Assembly (NCBI RefSeq): GCF_001273955.1
Contig: NZ_LIGI01000001.1
Span: 1,763,243-1,827,242, forward strand
Length of the DNA stretch: 64,000 bases
Direction: 5' to 3'
Source: Bacillus sp. FJAT-27245
GTDB taxonomy: Bacteria > Bacillota > Bacilli > Bacillales > Cytobacillaceae
The notes under the pieces are model-generated. The model was given only the letters and a program-made list of their open reading frames with translations. It was not told where the DNA came from and did not search any database. Of this stretch, positions 1-9,978 are shown in pieces. Made by a program: the position numbers and the translations under genes. The first letter of the stretch is position 1. Each line of letters starts with the position of its first letter.

Positions 1-1124
1 TCGTTGTCGTTGTATCGGCAATGGGACGCAAGGGCGACCCGTATGCCACAGACACGCTTCTATCCCTTGTGGAAGGGAGCATCGGGAAAATCAGCAGGCG
101 TGAAATCGATATGCTCATGTCCTGTGGTGAAATCATCTCCAGCGTAGCGTTTACATCACTTCTTCTTGAATCAGGTATTAAGGCTGCCGCCCTGAATGGA
201 GCACAGGCCGGTTTCCGGACAAATGACGATCATACGAACGCCAAGATCATTGAAATGAAATGCGAGCGGCTGCTCGAAGAATTGAATGAGTACGATGTCG
301 TCGTGGTCGCCGGCTTCCAGGGAATCGCCCAAAACGGGGACGTAACGACTATTGGACGCGGCGGTAGCGATACAACTGCGGCAGCAATTGGAGCAGCACT
401 TGGCGCCGAGTGGATCGATATTTTTACCGACGTTGAAGGAATCATGACGGCCGACCCGCGAATCGCCGAAAATGCTCGGCCATTGCCAGTTGTCACCTAT
501 ATAGAAGTATGCAACCTCGCCTATCAGGGCGCGAAAGTCATCCATCCGCGCGCGGTTGAAATCGCGATGCAGGCAAAAGTGCCGATGCGCATCCGCTCCA
601 CCTACTCGGACGGCCCGGGAACACTCGTTACAAGCCAGGCGAGAACAAGCGCAGGCAGCGATATAAAGGAGCGGCCGGTCACCGGGATTGCACATGTGCC
701 TAACGTGACCCAGATTAAGGTGTTCGCAAAGGACGGCCAGTACAATTTGCAATCCGAAGTCTTTAAGGCAATGGCAAACGAGAAAATTTCGGTTGATTTT
801 ATCAATATTTCTCCAAACGGGGTTGTTTACACCGTATCAGAGGATTCCGCTGACCGGGCAATTTCAGTCCTGAACGGAATTGGGCATGATCCGGTCGTGG
901 AAAGGAACTGCGCTAAAGTTTCGGTTGTCGGAGCGGGAATGGCCGGGGTTCCGGGCGTGACGGCTAGGATCGTCACAGCGCTTGCCGGCCAGGGAATCCG
1001 GATCCTCCAATCTGCGGACAGCCATACCACCATTTGGGTTCTTGTAAAACAGGACGACCTCGTAAAGGCGGTCAATGCGTTGCATGATGCATTCCAGCTC
1101 GAAAACGAGTCCGCCGATTATTGA
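1..1124 (+). CDS. dapG: Aspartokinase I (DAP-sensitive), 5' end cut by the window
   Basis: Phosphorylates L-aspartate, the first step towards diaminopimelate, lysine and dipicolinate. The frame is open from base 3 (VVVVSAMGRKG...), so the internal Met at base 21 is not the start; about 35 N-terminal residues lie upstream of the window. Visible are the aspartokinase core (GRGGSDTTA, the DVEGIMTADPR stretch) and a C-terminal regulatory part with tandem ACT-type repeats. The dapG-dapA-rnjB order matches B. subtilis, where this isozyme is inhibited by meso-DAP; that property is inferred from family and position. The reading frame is intact to its stop. Confidence 0.95.
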   Translation, partial: VVVVSAMGRKGDPYATDTLLSLVEGSIGKISRREIDMLMSCGEIISSVAFTSLLLESGIKAAALNGAQAGFRTNDDHTNAKIIEMKCERLLEELNEYDVVVVAGFQGIAQNGDVTTIGRGGSDTTAAAIGAALGAEWIDIFTDVEGIMTADPRIAENARPLPVVTYIEVCNLAYQGAKVIHPRAVEIAMQAKVPMRIRSTYSDGPGTLVTSQARTSAGSDIKERPVTGIAHVPNVTQIKVFAKDGQYNLQSEVFKAMANEKISVDFINISPNGVVYTVSEDSADRAISVLNGIGHDPVVERNCAKVSVVGAGMAGVPGVTARIVTALAGQGIRILQSADSHTTIWVLVKQDDLVKAVNALHDAFQLENESADY

Positions 1125-1217
1125 TTGGCTGCAAGGATTGTACACATATAGCAAATGGAAGTTAGCCGGCAGGTACCTTGCCTGCCCAAACCAAACAAAG
1201 GATGGGTGAAGAGGATA

Positions 1218-2099
1218 ATGATTCATTTTGGAAGAGTTTCAACTGCAATGGTAACGCCTTTTGACCACAAAGGGCATATTGATTTTTCAAAAACAACCCA
1301 ATTAATCAACCATTTAATCGAAAATGGGACTGACTCCCTCGTCATTGCGGGTACAACCGGCGAATCCCCGACATTGTCAAAAGAGGAGAAGCTCGCGCTG
1401 TTCAGCCATGCTGTCAAAACTGTCGCCGGCAGGATTCCAGTGATAGCGGGAACCGGCAGCAACAATACGTACGAATCCATTGAAATGACGAAGAAAGCGG
1501 AACAGCTTGGCGTGGATGCTGTCATGGTTGTGGCTCCTTATTACAACAAGCCAAACCAGGAAGGCCTTTACCAGCATTTCAAGGCGGTAGCGGAAAGTAC
1601 AAAGCTGCCGGTTATGGTCTATAACATTCCTGGCCGGGCAGTCGTCAACATTGCGCCGGAAACGATTATCCGCCTATCCGGGATTCCAAATATCGTAGCA
1701 GTGAAGGAAGCCAGTGGCGACCTGAATGCCATGACAAAAATCATTGCAAGTACACCGGAAGATTTCATTCTCTACAGTGGCGATGACGGCATTACTTTGC
1801 CTGTCCTTTCCATTGGCGGGTTTGGCGTCGTATCGGTGGCTTCCCATATTATCGGCAACGAAATGCAGGAAATGGTCCAGGCGTTTTTCACGAAAGAAAC
1901 TGACAAGGCAGCCCGGCTGCATCAGCAGCTTCTTCCGGTCATGCAGGGATTATTCGCCGCTCCGAGCCCCGCCCCGGTAAAAACTGCGCTGCAGTTGAAA
2001 GGGCTGGACGTTGGGTCGGTAAGGCTTCCGCTCGTTCCGTTAACCGCTGAAGAACGCGCTACATTGTCTTCAGTGCTGGGAATCCATCAGCCATCGTAA
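1218..2099 (+). CDS. dapA: 4-hydroxy-tetrahydrodipicolinate synthase
   Basis: Condenses pyruvate with aspartate semialdehyde in the DAP/lysine pathway; cytosolic class I aldolase fold. Visible motifs are the GTTGESPTL substrate loop, the YNIPGR stretch and the Schiff-base lysine in VAVKEASGD. The frame is open back to 1155, but the ATG at 1218 gives MIHFGRVSTAMVTPF, which matches the family N-terminus, and has GAAGAGG just upstream; the protein is then 293 aa, the usual size. It lies 93 bp after dapG and is probably cotranscribed with it. A strong terminator follows. Confidence 0.96.
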   Translation: MIHFGRVSTAMVTPFDHKGHIDFSKTTQLINHLIENGTDSLVIAGTTGESPTLSKEEKLALFSHAVKTVAGRIPVIAGTGSNNTYESIEMTKKAEQLGVDAVMVVAPYYNKPNQEGLYQHFKAVAESTKLPVMVYNIPGRAVVNIAPETIIRLSGIPNIVAVKEASGDLNAMTKIIASTPEDFILYSGDDGITLPVLSIGGFGVVSVASHIIGNEMQEMVQAFFTKETDKAARLHQQLLPVMQGLFAAPSPAPVKTALQLKGLDVGSVRLPLVPLTAEERATLSSVLGIHQPS

Positions 2100-2137
2100 T
2101 TGTATTTTCGTCCCCGAAAGGGTATTGATTTGATTTT

Positions 2138-2176
2138 AAAGGCAGCTGGCGTGATTTTTGCCCGCTGCCTTTTTTC
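2138..2176 (+). terminator. Terminator after dapA
   Basis: A GC-rich stem (AAAGGCAGC pairing with GCTGCCTTT, plus GGC/GCC inside) is followed by a run of T. It separates dapG-dapA from the RNase J gene. Confidence 0.88.
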
Positions 2177-2256
2177 ATGCTTTAACTTTATAACGAATGA
2201 ACCATTGTCGCGCCAGGAAGGTTTTTCTCTTTTAGCATGCGGGAATGGGAATAAGG

Positions 2257-2286
2257 TTGTAAAGATTTTCCGCATTCAAGTATAAT
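2257..2286 (+). promoter_or_regulatory. SigA-type promoter for the RNase J gene
   Basis: TTGTAA (2257-2262) and a perfect TATAAT (2281-2286) are 18 bp apart, about 50 bp before the TTG start codon. Confidence 0.7.
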
Positions 2287-2336
2287 GATTGTAACTGATC
2301 TCGATCGGCCTAAATCACCATAGGAGGAAACAGAAA

Positions 2337-4004
2337 TTGGCAAAGAAAAAAAATAAGAATATCAGGATCGTCGCTCTTGGCGGCGTGGGAGAAATCGGGA
2401 AGAATATGTTCCTGTGCGAGGTGGATAGGGATATCTTCATCATCGATGCCGGGTTAATGTTCCCCGAGGATGAAATGCTTGGCATTGATGTTGTCATTCC
2501 CGATATCACCTACCTGCTCGAAAACAAGGAAAGGGTAAAGGCGATTTTTCTTTCCCATGGCCATGAGGACCATATTGGGGCATTATCCTACATCCTTAGG
2601 CAAATCAAGGTTCCTGTTTACGGGACGGAGCTGACGCTGGCACTTGCCGGGGCGAAGCTGAAAGAACAGGAGTTCAGGGGAAAGACCGATTTTATTGAAA
2701 TCAACTCGGATTCAATCGTGGAGATTGGGAACGTGGCCGTTTCATTTTTTAAAACAAACCATAGCATTCCCGGGTCTGTCGGCATTTGCATAAACACGTC
2801 CGAAGGGGCAATCGTTTATACGGGCGACTTCAAATTTGACCAGGGCGCGACAGACCTGTACAAGCCTGATATCGGCAAAATGGCCGCGATTGGCGAAAAA
2901 GGGGTGCTCTGCCTTCTTTCGGATAGCACGGAGGCGGAAAAGCCAGGATATACAACTTCCGAAGCGATTGTAGCCAGGGAAATGTGTGACACTTTCTATA
3001 GCTCGCCCGGCAGGATTATCGCGGCGTGCTTCGCTTCGGATATTAACCGCATCCAGCATATTTTCGATTCCGCCCAGGAAACAGGGAGGAAGGTGGCTGT
3101 TGTCGGGAAAAGCCTTGAACGCATTTACCATATCGCCGTGGAACTCGGTTATCTTGATATAGCTGAAGGGCTGATTATCCCGGCGTCGGAAATTGGGAAT
3201 CTTCCGGACAGGGAAATCGTCATTTTGATGACAGGATCCCAGGGAGAACCAATCGAAGGGCTCCAAAAGATGGCGCGCAAGTCGCACAGGCTTGTAAACA
3301 TCAAGGCAGGCGACACAGTCATGATTGCCGCCTCTACGCTTAGGGGAAGCGAACTTTTCCTTGCCAAGACGGTGGATATGCTATTGCGCGCGGGTGCGAA
3401 TGTTGTTTCAAACAAAAAAGTGATCCACGTTTCAAGCCATGGCAGCCAGGAAGAATTGAAGTTTATGATCAATTTGATGAAGCCTAAGCTTTTCATTCCG
3501 GTACATGGGGAATACCGGATGCTGAAAGCCCATGAAAAAATTGCTAGGGAGTGCGGGCTTTCAAGGGATCAAATTTACATTCCGGATAATGGGGAAGTCG
3601 TCGAAATCAAGGAAGGGAAGTTTGTTCCGGGCGGAAAGGTTCCATCCGGCAACGTTCTGATTGATGGAATTGGCGTCGGCGATGTCGGCAATATTGTCCT
3701 ACGTGACCGCAGGCTACTCTCCCAGGACGGCACATTGATTGTTGTCGTCACTCTTTCAAGGAAAGAGCGAAAAATTCTTGCGGGGCCTGAAATTATTTCA
3801 AGGGGCTTCGTCTATGTAAGGGAATCCGAAAAGTTGATGGAAGAGTCCGGAAAGATGGTCAGGGATATCGTTGAGAAAAACATTTCCCGTGATTTCTTTG
3901 ATTGGACCAGCCTGAAACAGGAAATCAGGGATGATTTGAATAAATACTTATTTGATAGAACAAAAAGGCGCCCGATGATTTTACCAATCATTATGGAAGC
4001 CTAA
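2337..4004 (+). CDS. rnjB: Ribonuclease J paralogue at the rnjB locus
   Basis: Metallo-beta-lactamase/beta-CASP ribonuclease of 555 aa, acting in mRNA decay and rRNA processing. The start is TTG at 2337 with TAGGAGGAAA upstream. The position between dapA and tepA is that of B. subtilis RNase J2. Unlike that protein, which carries HGHDEN and VNGEYRM, this one keeps the full metal set: HGHEDH at residues 74-79, HSIPGS, GDFKFD and VHGEYRM, as in RNase J1. It ends in RPMILPIIMEA, typical of the family. It is probably fully active, not merely an RNase J1 partner; this is inferred from residues only. Confidence 0.93.
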   Translation: MAKKKNKNIRIVALGGVGEIGKNMFLCEVDRDIFIIDAGLMFPEDEMLGIDVVIPDITYLLENKERVKAIFLSHGHEDHIGALSYILRQIKVPVYGTELTLALAGAKLKEQEFRGKTDFIEINSDSIVEIGNVAVSFFKTNHSIPGSVGICINTSEGAIVYTGDFKFDQGATDLYKPDIGKMAAIGEKGVLCLLSDSTEAEKPGYTTSEAIVAREMCDTFYSSPGRIIAACFASDINRIQHIFDSAQETGRKVAVVGKSLERIYHIAVELGYLDIAEGLIIPASEIGNLPDREIVILMTGSQGEPIEGLQKMARKSHRLVNIKAGDTVMIAASTLRGSELFLAKTVDMLLRAGANVVSNKKVIHVSSHGSQEELKFMINLMKPKLFIPVHGEYRMLKAHEKIARECGLSRDQIYIPDNGEVVEIKEGKFVPGGKVPSGNVLIDGIGVGDVGNIVLRDRRLLSQDGTLIVVVTLSRKERKILAGPEIISRGFVYVRESEKLMEESGKMVRDIVEKNISRDFFDWTSLKQEIRDDLNKYLFDRTKRRPMILPIIMEA

Positions 4005-4011
4005 ATCAGAG

Positions 4012-4040
4012 CACCGGCTGCCTTGCCGGTGTTTTTTTTT
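4012..4040 (+). terminator. Terminator after rnjB
   Basis: A perfect 7-bp stem CACCGGC/GCCGGTG with a 6-nt loop is followed by nine T. Confidence 0.92.
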
Positions 4041-4152
4041 GTAATATTCATCAGTGTGTTCCTATTGCTCTTTTATCGAAAAATCAAAGAGGCATGATTT
4101 TGACTGGGCGGTTCAATACTAATCGTATATGAACCGAAGGGAGACAGTTGAA

Positions 4153-4911
4153 ATGGACCACTTACTTCCGTCAGGGCGGATGGGCGACAAGGCCGAGGCG
4201 CCGAGCCCTGAAACCGAGGAGAAGCCAAGTTCCACGCTGATTGAGAAAATACAGCAGCTTGGGGCAACCAATGTGCCGCAGCTTTCAAATGATTCGAGCA
4301 TTCACTGCATGACAATCGTGGGGCAAATTGAGGGCCACCTTACCTTACCGCCGCAAAATAAAACGACGAAATATGAACATATTATTCCTCAGCTTGTGGC
4401 AATTGAGCAAAATCCGAAAATTGAAGGGTTGCTCGTTATTCTTAACACGGTCGGCGGGGATGTCGAAGCTGGCCTTGCCATTGCAGAAATGCTGGCATCC
4501 TTGTCGAAGCCATCCGTTTCCATAGTCCTCGGGGGAGGCCATTCAATCGGAGTTCCAATTGCGGTTTCCTGCAATTACAGCTTTATTGCCGAAACAGCAA
4601 CAATGACGATTCACCCAATCCGGCTGACAGGCCTTGTTATTGGCGTTCCGCAGACCTTTGAATACCTCGATAAAATGCAGGAACGGGTCGTCCGTTTTGT
4701 CACATCCCATTCCAATATCCCTGAGGAAACGTTCAAGGAATTGATGTTTGCGAAAGGAAACCTGACCCGGGATATCGGGACGAATGTAGTTGGCGTCGAT
4801 GCGGTCGCTTATGGGCTTATTGATGAAGTGGGTGGGCTTGGCCCGGCGATGAAAAAACTTAATGAATTAATTGATATGCAAAAAACGGAGCAGGAAGGGC
4901 TGATTCAATGA
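4153..4911 (+). CDS. tepA: Clp-like serine protease/translocation-enhancing protein TepA
   Basis: Member of the ClpP/crotonase fold, reported in B. subtilis to affect protein translocation and spore proteins. Visible features are [20 protein letters not shown] and the catalytic-type [11 protein letters not shown] region, then [17 protein letters not shown]. The start at 4153 is preferred because AAGGGAG lies 9 nt upstream; a second in-frame ATG at 4129 would add 8 residues. The protein is about 252 aa, family size. The stop overlaps the next gene by 4 nt (ATGA), so the two are translationally coupled. Confidence 0.92.
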   Translation: MDHLLPSGRMGDKAEAPSPETEEKPSSTLIEKIQQLGATNVPQLSNDSSIHCMTIVGQIEGHLTLPPQNKTTKYEHIIPQLVAIEQNPKIEGLLVILNTVGGDVEAGLAIAEMLASLSKPSVSIVLGGGHSIGVPIAVSCNYSFIAETATMTIHPIRLTGLVIGVPQTFEYLDKMQERVVRFVTSHSNIPEETFKELMFAKGNLTRDIGTNVVGVDAVAYGLIDEVGGLGPAMKKLNELIDMQKTEQEGLIQ

Positions 4912-5117
4912 TCCTTTATACAATGATGCCCGAAGAGCTTATTTTTCCACCACAGCAGGAAACCGGACAATTAGGAAGGAAAATCATTATCAGGGATGGT
5001 GTCCCATTGGAAGTCGAACCTTCGGGCGACGGTTTAATGATCGTCAGGCTGCTGAGCACGGATCCCGCCCATTATATGGACGCCAGATGGCTGCCGGGCT
5101 CGAAAATTTCAATGTAG
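4908..5117 (+). CDS. ylzJ: YlzJ-like small protein
   Basis: Protein of 69 aa starting [13 protein letters not shown], the recognisable start of the YlzJ family found only in Bacilli between tepA and spoIIIE. There is no signal peptide or membrane segment, and the function is unknown. It overlaps the tepA stop codon by 4 nt and is probably expressed by translational coupling. Recognition rests on position, size and N-terminus. Confidence 0.85.
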   Translation: MILYTMMPEELIFPPQQETGQLGRKIIIRDGVPLEVEPSGDGLMIVRLLSTDPAHYMDARWLPGSKISM

Positions 5118-5150
5118 GTTAAAGGTCCTGTCCAATCCGGAAGCCCTTTA

Positions 5151-5159
5151 TGTTATAAT
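5151..5159 (+). promoter_or_regulatory. Extended -10 promoter for spoIIIE
   Basis: TGTTATAAT is an extended -10 with a perfect TATAAT (5154-5159). No good -35 is present, which is usual for extended -10 promoters. It lies about 140 bp before spoIIIE. Confidence 0.6.
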
Positions 5160-5227
5160 CGGATTACGGTTTAGGAAAATGGCATTTTTGGATTCCGTAT
5201 CCAAAGGCTGGAATTGCCATACTGAAT

Positions 5228-5249
5228 CAAGCAGCCGGATGGCTGCTTG
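5228..5249 (+). other. Hairpin in the spoIIIE leader
   Basis: A perfect 9-bp inverted repeat, CAAGCAGCC/GGCTGCTTG with a GGAT loop, lies between the promoter and spoIIIE and is followed by TTCTATTT. It could be a weak terminator, an attenuator or an mRNA-stabilising hairpin. Confidence 0.5.
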
Positions 5250-5298
5250 TTCTATTTGGCGGTCTCCTTGCTGCAGACTTATACATAAAGGTGATTGA

Positions 5299-7650
5299 AT
5301 GGCCAAGAAAAAACGAAGGCAAACCCGGAACAGGGATAATCAATTAAAAACAACACTTAAATTCGAGCTGGCCGGACTGATTATGCTCGCGCTATCGATT
5401 ATTTCAATGGCTGGACTGGGCGCTGTGGGAAATGGGGTTTCCCTGTTTTTCCGGCTTTGGCTTGGGGAATGGGCGATGGCAGGGCTTATCGGGATGTTCC
5501 TGTTAAGCATCATTCTGATGTGGAAACGTGAAATGCCCTTTCTTTTTCCATCGAGGCTGATGGGGGCATACCTGATTTTGGCCGCATTGCTGATCCTTAG
5601 CCATATTACGCTCTTTTCTTCGCTGGTAAAGAATGGCCAGATTGAGAATCCGAGTGTCATAGCCAACACTTGGGGATTTTTCTGGGATGAGGTAAAGGGA
5701 AAGCCATCTACTGCAGATCTTGGCGGCGGGATGGTCGGCGCCGTCCTGTATGCAATGTTCCATTACCTGTTCGCAACGACAGGTACGAAAATCATCGCGG
5801 GATTGCTGATTGTGAGCGGCCTGATTCTGTTGACAGGAAAAACATTTGGAGAAGCGCTTGGGAAAATCTTCTCCCTAATTGGGTCGGGCTACAAGAACCA
5901 GCTTGAGGCGTTTAAAGCCGATCTGTCGGAATGGAAGGAAAATAGGAATAAACAGAAAGACAAGCAAAAACGGGAAAAACCCGCAAAGGAAAAAAAGCCT
6001 GCGGAAAAACCTGTGGCTGCCCCAACTGAAATACTCGATAGCCCAGGTACTGGCATCACGGAAGAGCCGCCGGTACCGGAACCGATTATTTCAAGTTTTG
6101 TAGACAAGGCATATGGAAACGGCAATGTGCAGGAACGCCAAAAACCTGCCAAGCCTGCAAATGAGGAAAATGAACCGGAGGAGGATAATGCTCCCCCAAT
6201 CACGTTTGTGGAACTTGAAAATACATCGTATGAACTTCCGCCGCTGTCGCTGTTAAATGTTCCAAGGAAATCGGACCAGAGCAGGGAATATGAACTGATC
6301 CACGCAAATGCCGCCAAGCTTGAACGCACATTCAACAGCTTCGGGGTTAAGGCAAGGGTTACCCAGGTACACCTTGGTCCGGCCGTGACAAAATACGAGG
6401 TCCATCCTGATGTCGGCGTCAAGGTAAGCAAGATTGTCAGCTTGAATGATGACCTCGCACTGGCACTAGCCGCCAAGGATATTAGGATTGAAGCGCCTAT
6501 TCCCGGAAAATCGGCGATTGGAATCGAGGTCCCAAATTCCGAAGTTGCGATGGTTTCTTTAAGGGAAGTACTTGAAGCAACTCAAAACGACCGCCCGGAT
6601 TCCAAGCTATTAATCGGGCTTGGACGCGATATTACCGGGGAAGCGGTTCTCGCTGAATTGAACAAGATGCCGCACCTTCTGGTCGCAGGGGCAACGGGAA
6701 GCGGGAAGAGTGTGTGCATCAACGGCATTATTACGAGCATTTTGATGAGGGCAAAGCCACATGAAGTGAAGATGATGATGATCGATCCAAAGATGGTCGA
6801 GTTGAATGTATACAATGGAGTTCCCCATTTGCTCGCGCCAGTTGTGACCGATGCAAAAAAAGCGTCCCAGGCACTGAAAAAAGTCGTTAATGAGATGGAA
6901 AGGCGTTATGAACTCTTCTCATTCACCGGAACAAGGAATATTGAGGGCTATAATGAGCATATCAGGCGGCATAACGCGGAAGAAGACGATAAGCAGCCGC
7001 TGCTTCCCTATATCGTTGTCATTGTTGACGAGCTTGCGGATTTGATGATGGTCGCATCGTCGGATGTTGAGGATTCGATTACAAGGCTTGCGCAAATGGC
7101 CAGGGCTGCGGGTATTCATTTAATCATCGCAACCCAGCGCCCTTCCGTGGATGTCATTACCGGGGTAATCAAGGCGAACATCCCATCCCGGATCGCCTTC
7201 GCGGTTTCGTCGATGACGGATTCGCGGACGATCCTTGATATGGGCGGGGCCGAAAAGCTGCTCGGCCGGGGCGACATGCTGTTCCTGCCTGTCGGCGCCA
7301 CAAAGCCGATCAGGGTACAAGGAGCATTTTTATCGGACGAAGAAGTTGAAAATACAGTAGAGTTTGTCATCTCCCAGCAAAAGGCGCAGTATCAGGAGGA
7401 AATGATACCCGATGATGTGCAGGAAGTAGAAGGTGAAGTGGATGATGAACTTTATGAGGAAGCAGTCGACCTGATTGTTGAAATGCAGACCGCATCCGTT
7501 TCCATGCTGCAGCGGAGGTTCAGGATAGGCTACACAAGGGCAGCGAGGCTGATTGATGAAATGGAAGCGCGCGGGGTAGTCGGCCCGTATGAGGGAAGCA
7601 AACCGAGGGCGGTACTTGTTTCAAAGCAGCCGGAAGAAGCTGGGCATTAA
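5299..7650 (+). CDS. spoIIIE: DNA translocase SpoIIIE (FtsK family)
   Basis: Septum-bound ATPase of 783 aa that pumps the chromosome into the forespore. The N-terminus has about four hydrophobic membrane segments within residues 20-185. A Lys/Glu/Pro-rich linker of about 130 residues follows, then the FtsK motor with Walker A GATGSGKS at 464-471 and Walker [10 protein letters not shown]. The C-terminus is the DNA-reading gamma winged helix ([16 protein letters not shown]). The position after tepA-ylzJ and before a ymfC-type regulator identifies it as SpoIIIE and not the vegetative paralogue SftA. Start ATG 5299 with AAAGGTG. Confidence 0.96.
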   Translation: MAKKKRRQTRNRDNQLKTTLKFELAGLIMLALSIISMAGLGAVGNGVSLFFRLWLGEWAMAGLIGMFLLSIILMWKREMPFLFPSRLMGAYLILAALLILSHITLFSSLVKNGQIENPSVIANTWGFFWDEVKGKPSTADLGGGMVGAVLYAMFHYLFATTGTKIIAGLLIVSGLILLTGKTFGEALGKIFSLIGSGYKNQLEAFKADLSEWKENRNKQKDKQKREKPAKEKKPAEKPVAAPTEILDSPGTGITEEPPVPEPIISSFVDKAYGNGNVQERQKPAKPANEENEPEEDNAPPITFVELENTSYELPPLSLLNVPRKSDQSREYELIHANAAKLERTFNSFGVKARVTQVHLGPAVTKYEVHPDVGVKVSKIVSLNDDLALALAAKDIRIEAPIPGKSAIGIEVPNSEVAMVSLREVLEATQNDRPDSKLLIGLGRDITGEAVLAELNKMPHLLVAGATGSGKSVCINGIITSILMRAKPHEVKMMMIDPKMVELNVYNGVPHLLAPVVTDAKKASQALKKVVNEMERRYELFSFTGTRNIEGYNEHIRRHNAEEDDKQPLLPYIVVIVDELADLMMVASSDVEDSITRLAQMARAAGIHLIIATQRPSVDVITGVIKANIPSRIAFAVSSMTDSRTILDMGGAEKLLGRGDMLFLPVGATKPIRVQGAFLSDEEVENTVEFVISQQKAQYQEEMIPDDVQEVEGEVDDELYEEAVDLIVEMQTASVSMLQRRFRIGYTRAARLIDEMEARGVVGPYEGSKPRAVLVSKQPEEAGH

Positions 7651-7670
7651 GATAATAATGTATTGTATAG

Positions 7671-7701
7671 AGGAAGCCGGTTATTCCGGCTTCTTTTTTT
7701 T
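7671..7701 (+). terminator. Terminator after spoIIIE
   Basis: An 8-bp stem GAAGCCGG/CCGGCTTC with a TTATT loop is followed by a T tract. Confidence 0.93.
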
Positions 7702-8063
7702 GTTTTACAATTGAGAACTACAAGCAGAAAAATAGTTTACGCTTTTCCCAACGGCAGATCATTTCAATGAATATGACATACTATATCGTTCGTGTGTCTA
7801 AAGGATAATATTGGAAAAGGGACAGATGATAATAAAAAGCCGGTGCTCTTTCACAAATTGTTCACATTAACGCAATCGCAAGCGCTTTATCAAAATAATA
7901 ATACAAATGTCAACAAAAAAATTATTAATTCGACGATTTTTGTTTTCGGAAAAAAGACTTTATTCTATTTATTTATGCTTTGAAAAGTGTTATAGTATTG
8001 TCGATTAGTAGGAATGATTAAACATCAGAGGTCTGATGTCTCAGTGAAGCCTGGAGGATTGAC
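7702..8063 (+). promoter_or_regulatory. Gene-free control region upstream of the GntR gene
   Basis: About 360 AT-rich bases with no convincing gene. It contains an AAGCGCTT core at 7880-7887 that resembles the centre of a CcpA cre site but matches poorly at its ends. It also contains an extended -10 (TGTTATAGT, 7988-7996) and the inverted repeat described separately. The stretch probably holds the promoter for the regulator and perhaps for the transporter operon behind it. Confidence 0.5.
8023..8038 (+). promoter_or_regulatory. Perfect inverted repeat, probable GntR operator
   Basis: CATCAGA-GG-TCTGATG is a 7-bp perfect inverted repeat, about 27 bp downstream of the -10 and 25 bp before the GntR start codon. 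This is where an autoregulated HutC-subfamily repressor would bind. The assignment is inference. Confidence 0.55.
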
Positions 8064-8789
8064 ATGTCTATTAAGTCTGATAACCGTCATTTGTATTTGC
8101 AGGTGATCGATCGGTTGAAGCAGAATATTGAAGAGGGCGTTTATAAAGAAAGAGAGAAGCTGCCTTCTGAATTCGATTTAGCGAAACGACTGGGGGTAAG
8201 CAGGGCGACGCTTCGGGAAGCGCTTCGCATACTCGAAGAAGAAAACGTTATCATTCGCCGGCATGGTGTCGGTACGTTTGTTAACGCGAAGCCATTGTTT
8301 ACATCCGGGATCGAACAGCTTAGCAGTGTGACGAGCATGATTTTACAGGCAGGAATGAAGCCGGGCACTATTTTTCTGAGCTCATCAACACAACTGCCGA
8401 CAGAGGAGGACACTCGCCGGTTCTCGCTGGAAGAGGATGAAGCAATCGCCGTGACCGAGAGGGTAAGGACCGCCAATGGGGAACCCGTTGTCTATTGCAT
8501 AGACACTGTGCCTGTACGCATACTGCCCGAGGCATTTTCCCATCAGGAAGAATCGCTCCTTTCCATTTTGGAAAACCAGGCGGGGCGGAGGATTACGTAC
8601 GCGGTGGCCCAGATTGAACCTATTGGCTACCATGATAAAATTTCTCCAATCCTTGAATGCGAACCGGAAACGGCCTTATTGGTGCTAAAACAAATGCACT
8701 ACGATGAGGCCGACGAACCAATCCTTTACTCGGTAAACTATTTCAAAGCGGATAAGTTCAGCTTCAAGGTCCTTAGAAAGAGGGTATAG
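8064..8789 (+). CDS. ymfC: GntR-family (HutC-like) regulator YmfC
   Basis: Protein of 241 aa with an N-terminal winged helix ([23 protein letters not shown], about residues 30-55; [11 protein letters not shown] wing) and a C-terminal UTRA ligand-binding domain. The start ATG at 8064 has GGAGG upstream. It sits where ymfC lies in B. subtilis. Here it is followed directly by a nucleoside-type ABC importer, so control of that operon is likely. The ligand is unknown. The perfect inverted repeat 25 bp upstream suggests autoregulation. Confidence 0.88.
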   Translation: MSIKSDNRHLYLQVIDRLKQNIEEGVYKEREKLPSEFDLAKRLGVSRATLREALRILEEENVIIRRHGVGTFVNAKPLFTSGIEQLSSVTSMILQAGMKPGTIFLSSSTQLPTEEDTRRFSLEEDEAIAVTERVRTANGEPVVYCIDTVPVRILPEAFSHQEESLLSILENQAGRRITYAVAQIEPIGYHDKISPILECEPETALLVLKQMHYDEADEPILYSVNYFKADKFSFKVLRKRV

Positions 8790-8860
8790 CCTTGCTGGAG
8801 TTCCCGCCATTGAACACCATTTCTACTAAATCAAACAACAATTTTTAGGGGGACAATGCC

Positions 8861-9967
8861 TTGAAAAAGCGCAAATTCGGATTGTTCATGTCGCTGCTTT
8901 TGTCTGCGGGAATGCTTTTATCTGCATGTGGCGGTAAAGACGATGATTCCAAAGGTAAAGATGGAGACCAAAAGAAAAACGACCTTAAAGTAGGCATGGT
9001 TACTGACGCGGGTACAATCGATGATAAATCGTTCAACCAGGGTACTTGGGAAGGAATTAAGCAAGCGGAGGGCGATCTTGGCGTTAAAACAAAATACCTA
9101 AAGCCGGCAGGTACAACCGAAGCTGAATACTTGAAGGAAATTGGCAACCTGTACGATGCAGGCTACAAGTTCATCGTAACACCAGGATTTAAATTTGAAA
9201 CAGCTGTATTCCAAGCTCAGGACAAGTATAAAGATGCGAAATTCGTCATCATTGATGGAAATCCGCACAAAGGCGATTACAACCCAGTTGTGAAGGACAA
9301 CACAGTTTCCATTTTCTATGCCGAGCATGAATCAGGCTTCTTAGCTGGTATTGCCACTGCACTTGAGGTGAAAGAAGGAGAAGTTGGCTTCATCGGCGGC
9401 ATGGAAATTCCTCCAGTCCAAAAATTCAACTGGGGCTACCAGCAAGGTATTAAATATGCCAACGAAAATTTTGGAACGAAGATTGGTATGAAACCTGAAA
9501 ACTTCCTCTACCAAGGTTCTTTCGACAACTCTGCAGCAGGCGCTCAGATTGCAGCCCAAATGTTTAATCGTGGTGTTGTCGCAATCCACGCAGCTGCGGG
9601 CGGCGTTGGAGTAGGTGCAATCAACGAAGCGAAACAACGTGCCAGCAAAGGTGAAAAAGTTTGGATCGTGGGTGTTGACGTCGACCAGTATGAAGATGGT
9701 AAATATGACGGCGACAAGTCTGTTATCCTTACTTCTGCAACGAAAAAAATTAGTCACTCAGTCTATGAAATGATCAAAGATGAACTGGATGGCAAATTCC
9801 AGGGCGGAAAGACACTTACGTTTGACGCGAAAAACGATGGTGTCGGCCTTCCTGACGAAAATCCTAACCTGAGCGAAGACACTGTCAGCAAGGTGAAGGA
9901 AGTATACGAACAGATTAAATCTGGTGACATCGAAGTTAAGGCAGAGCAAGGCGATTTGTTCAAGTAA
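8861..9967 (+). CDS. nupN: BMP-family nucleoside-binding lipoprotein
   Basis: Substrate-binding lipoprotein of a nucleoside ABC importer, 368 aa. The TTG start at 8861 has AGGGGGAC upstream. A lipoprotein signal peptide with lipobox LLSAC ends at about residue 23, then comes a charged linker and the BMP (PnrA/TmpC) domain with the typical VGMVTDAGTIDDKSFNQG start. The neighbours nupO, nupP and nupQ complete the system; in B. subtilis NupNOPQ takes up guanosine. The terminator-like hairpin after the gene probably gives an excess of binding protein over the membrane parts. Confidence 0.9.
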   Translation: MKKRKFGLFMSLLLSAGMLLSACGGKDDDSKGKDGDQKKNDLKVGMVTDAGTIDDKSFNQGTWEGIKQAEGDLGVKTKYLKPAGTTEAEYLKEIGNLYDAGYKFIVTPGFKFETAVFQAQDKYKDAKFVIIDGNPHKGDYNPVVKDNTVSIFYAEHESGFLAGIATALEVKEGEVGFIGGMEIPPVQKFNWGYQQGIKYANENFGTKIGMKPENFLYQGSFDNSAAGAQIAAQMFNRGVVAIHAAAGGVGVGAINEAKQRASKGEKVWIVGVDVDQYEDGKYDGDKSVILTSATKKISHSVYEMIKDELDGKFQGGKTLTFDAKNDGVGLPDENPNLSEDTVSKVKEVYEQIKSGDIEVKAEQGDLFK

Positions 9968-9978
9968 AAAAAGGCAAC

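Noticed and set aside
5889-6476. 195-codon frame antisense to spoIIIE
   Set aside because: It lies wholly opposite the Lys/Glu-rich linker and part of the motor of a certain gene, and has no ribosome site; its serine-rich translation is typical of an antisense shadow.
7780-7800. Possible PurR box (CGAAC core on the minus strand) upstream of ymfC
   Set aside because: Only one poor copy; PurR control needs two boxes at fixed spacing and no partner was found.
7792-7983. 63-codon frame before the GntR gene
   Set aside because: No ribosome site, AT-driven composition, and it overlaps promoter elements.
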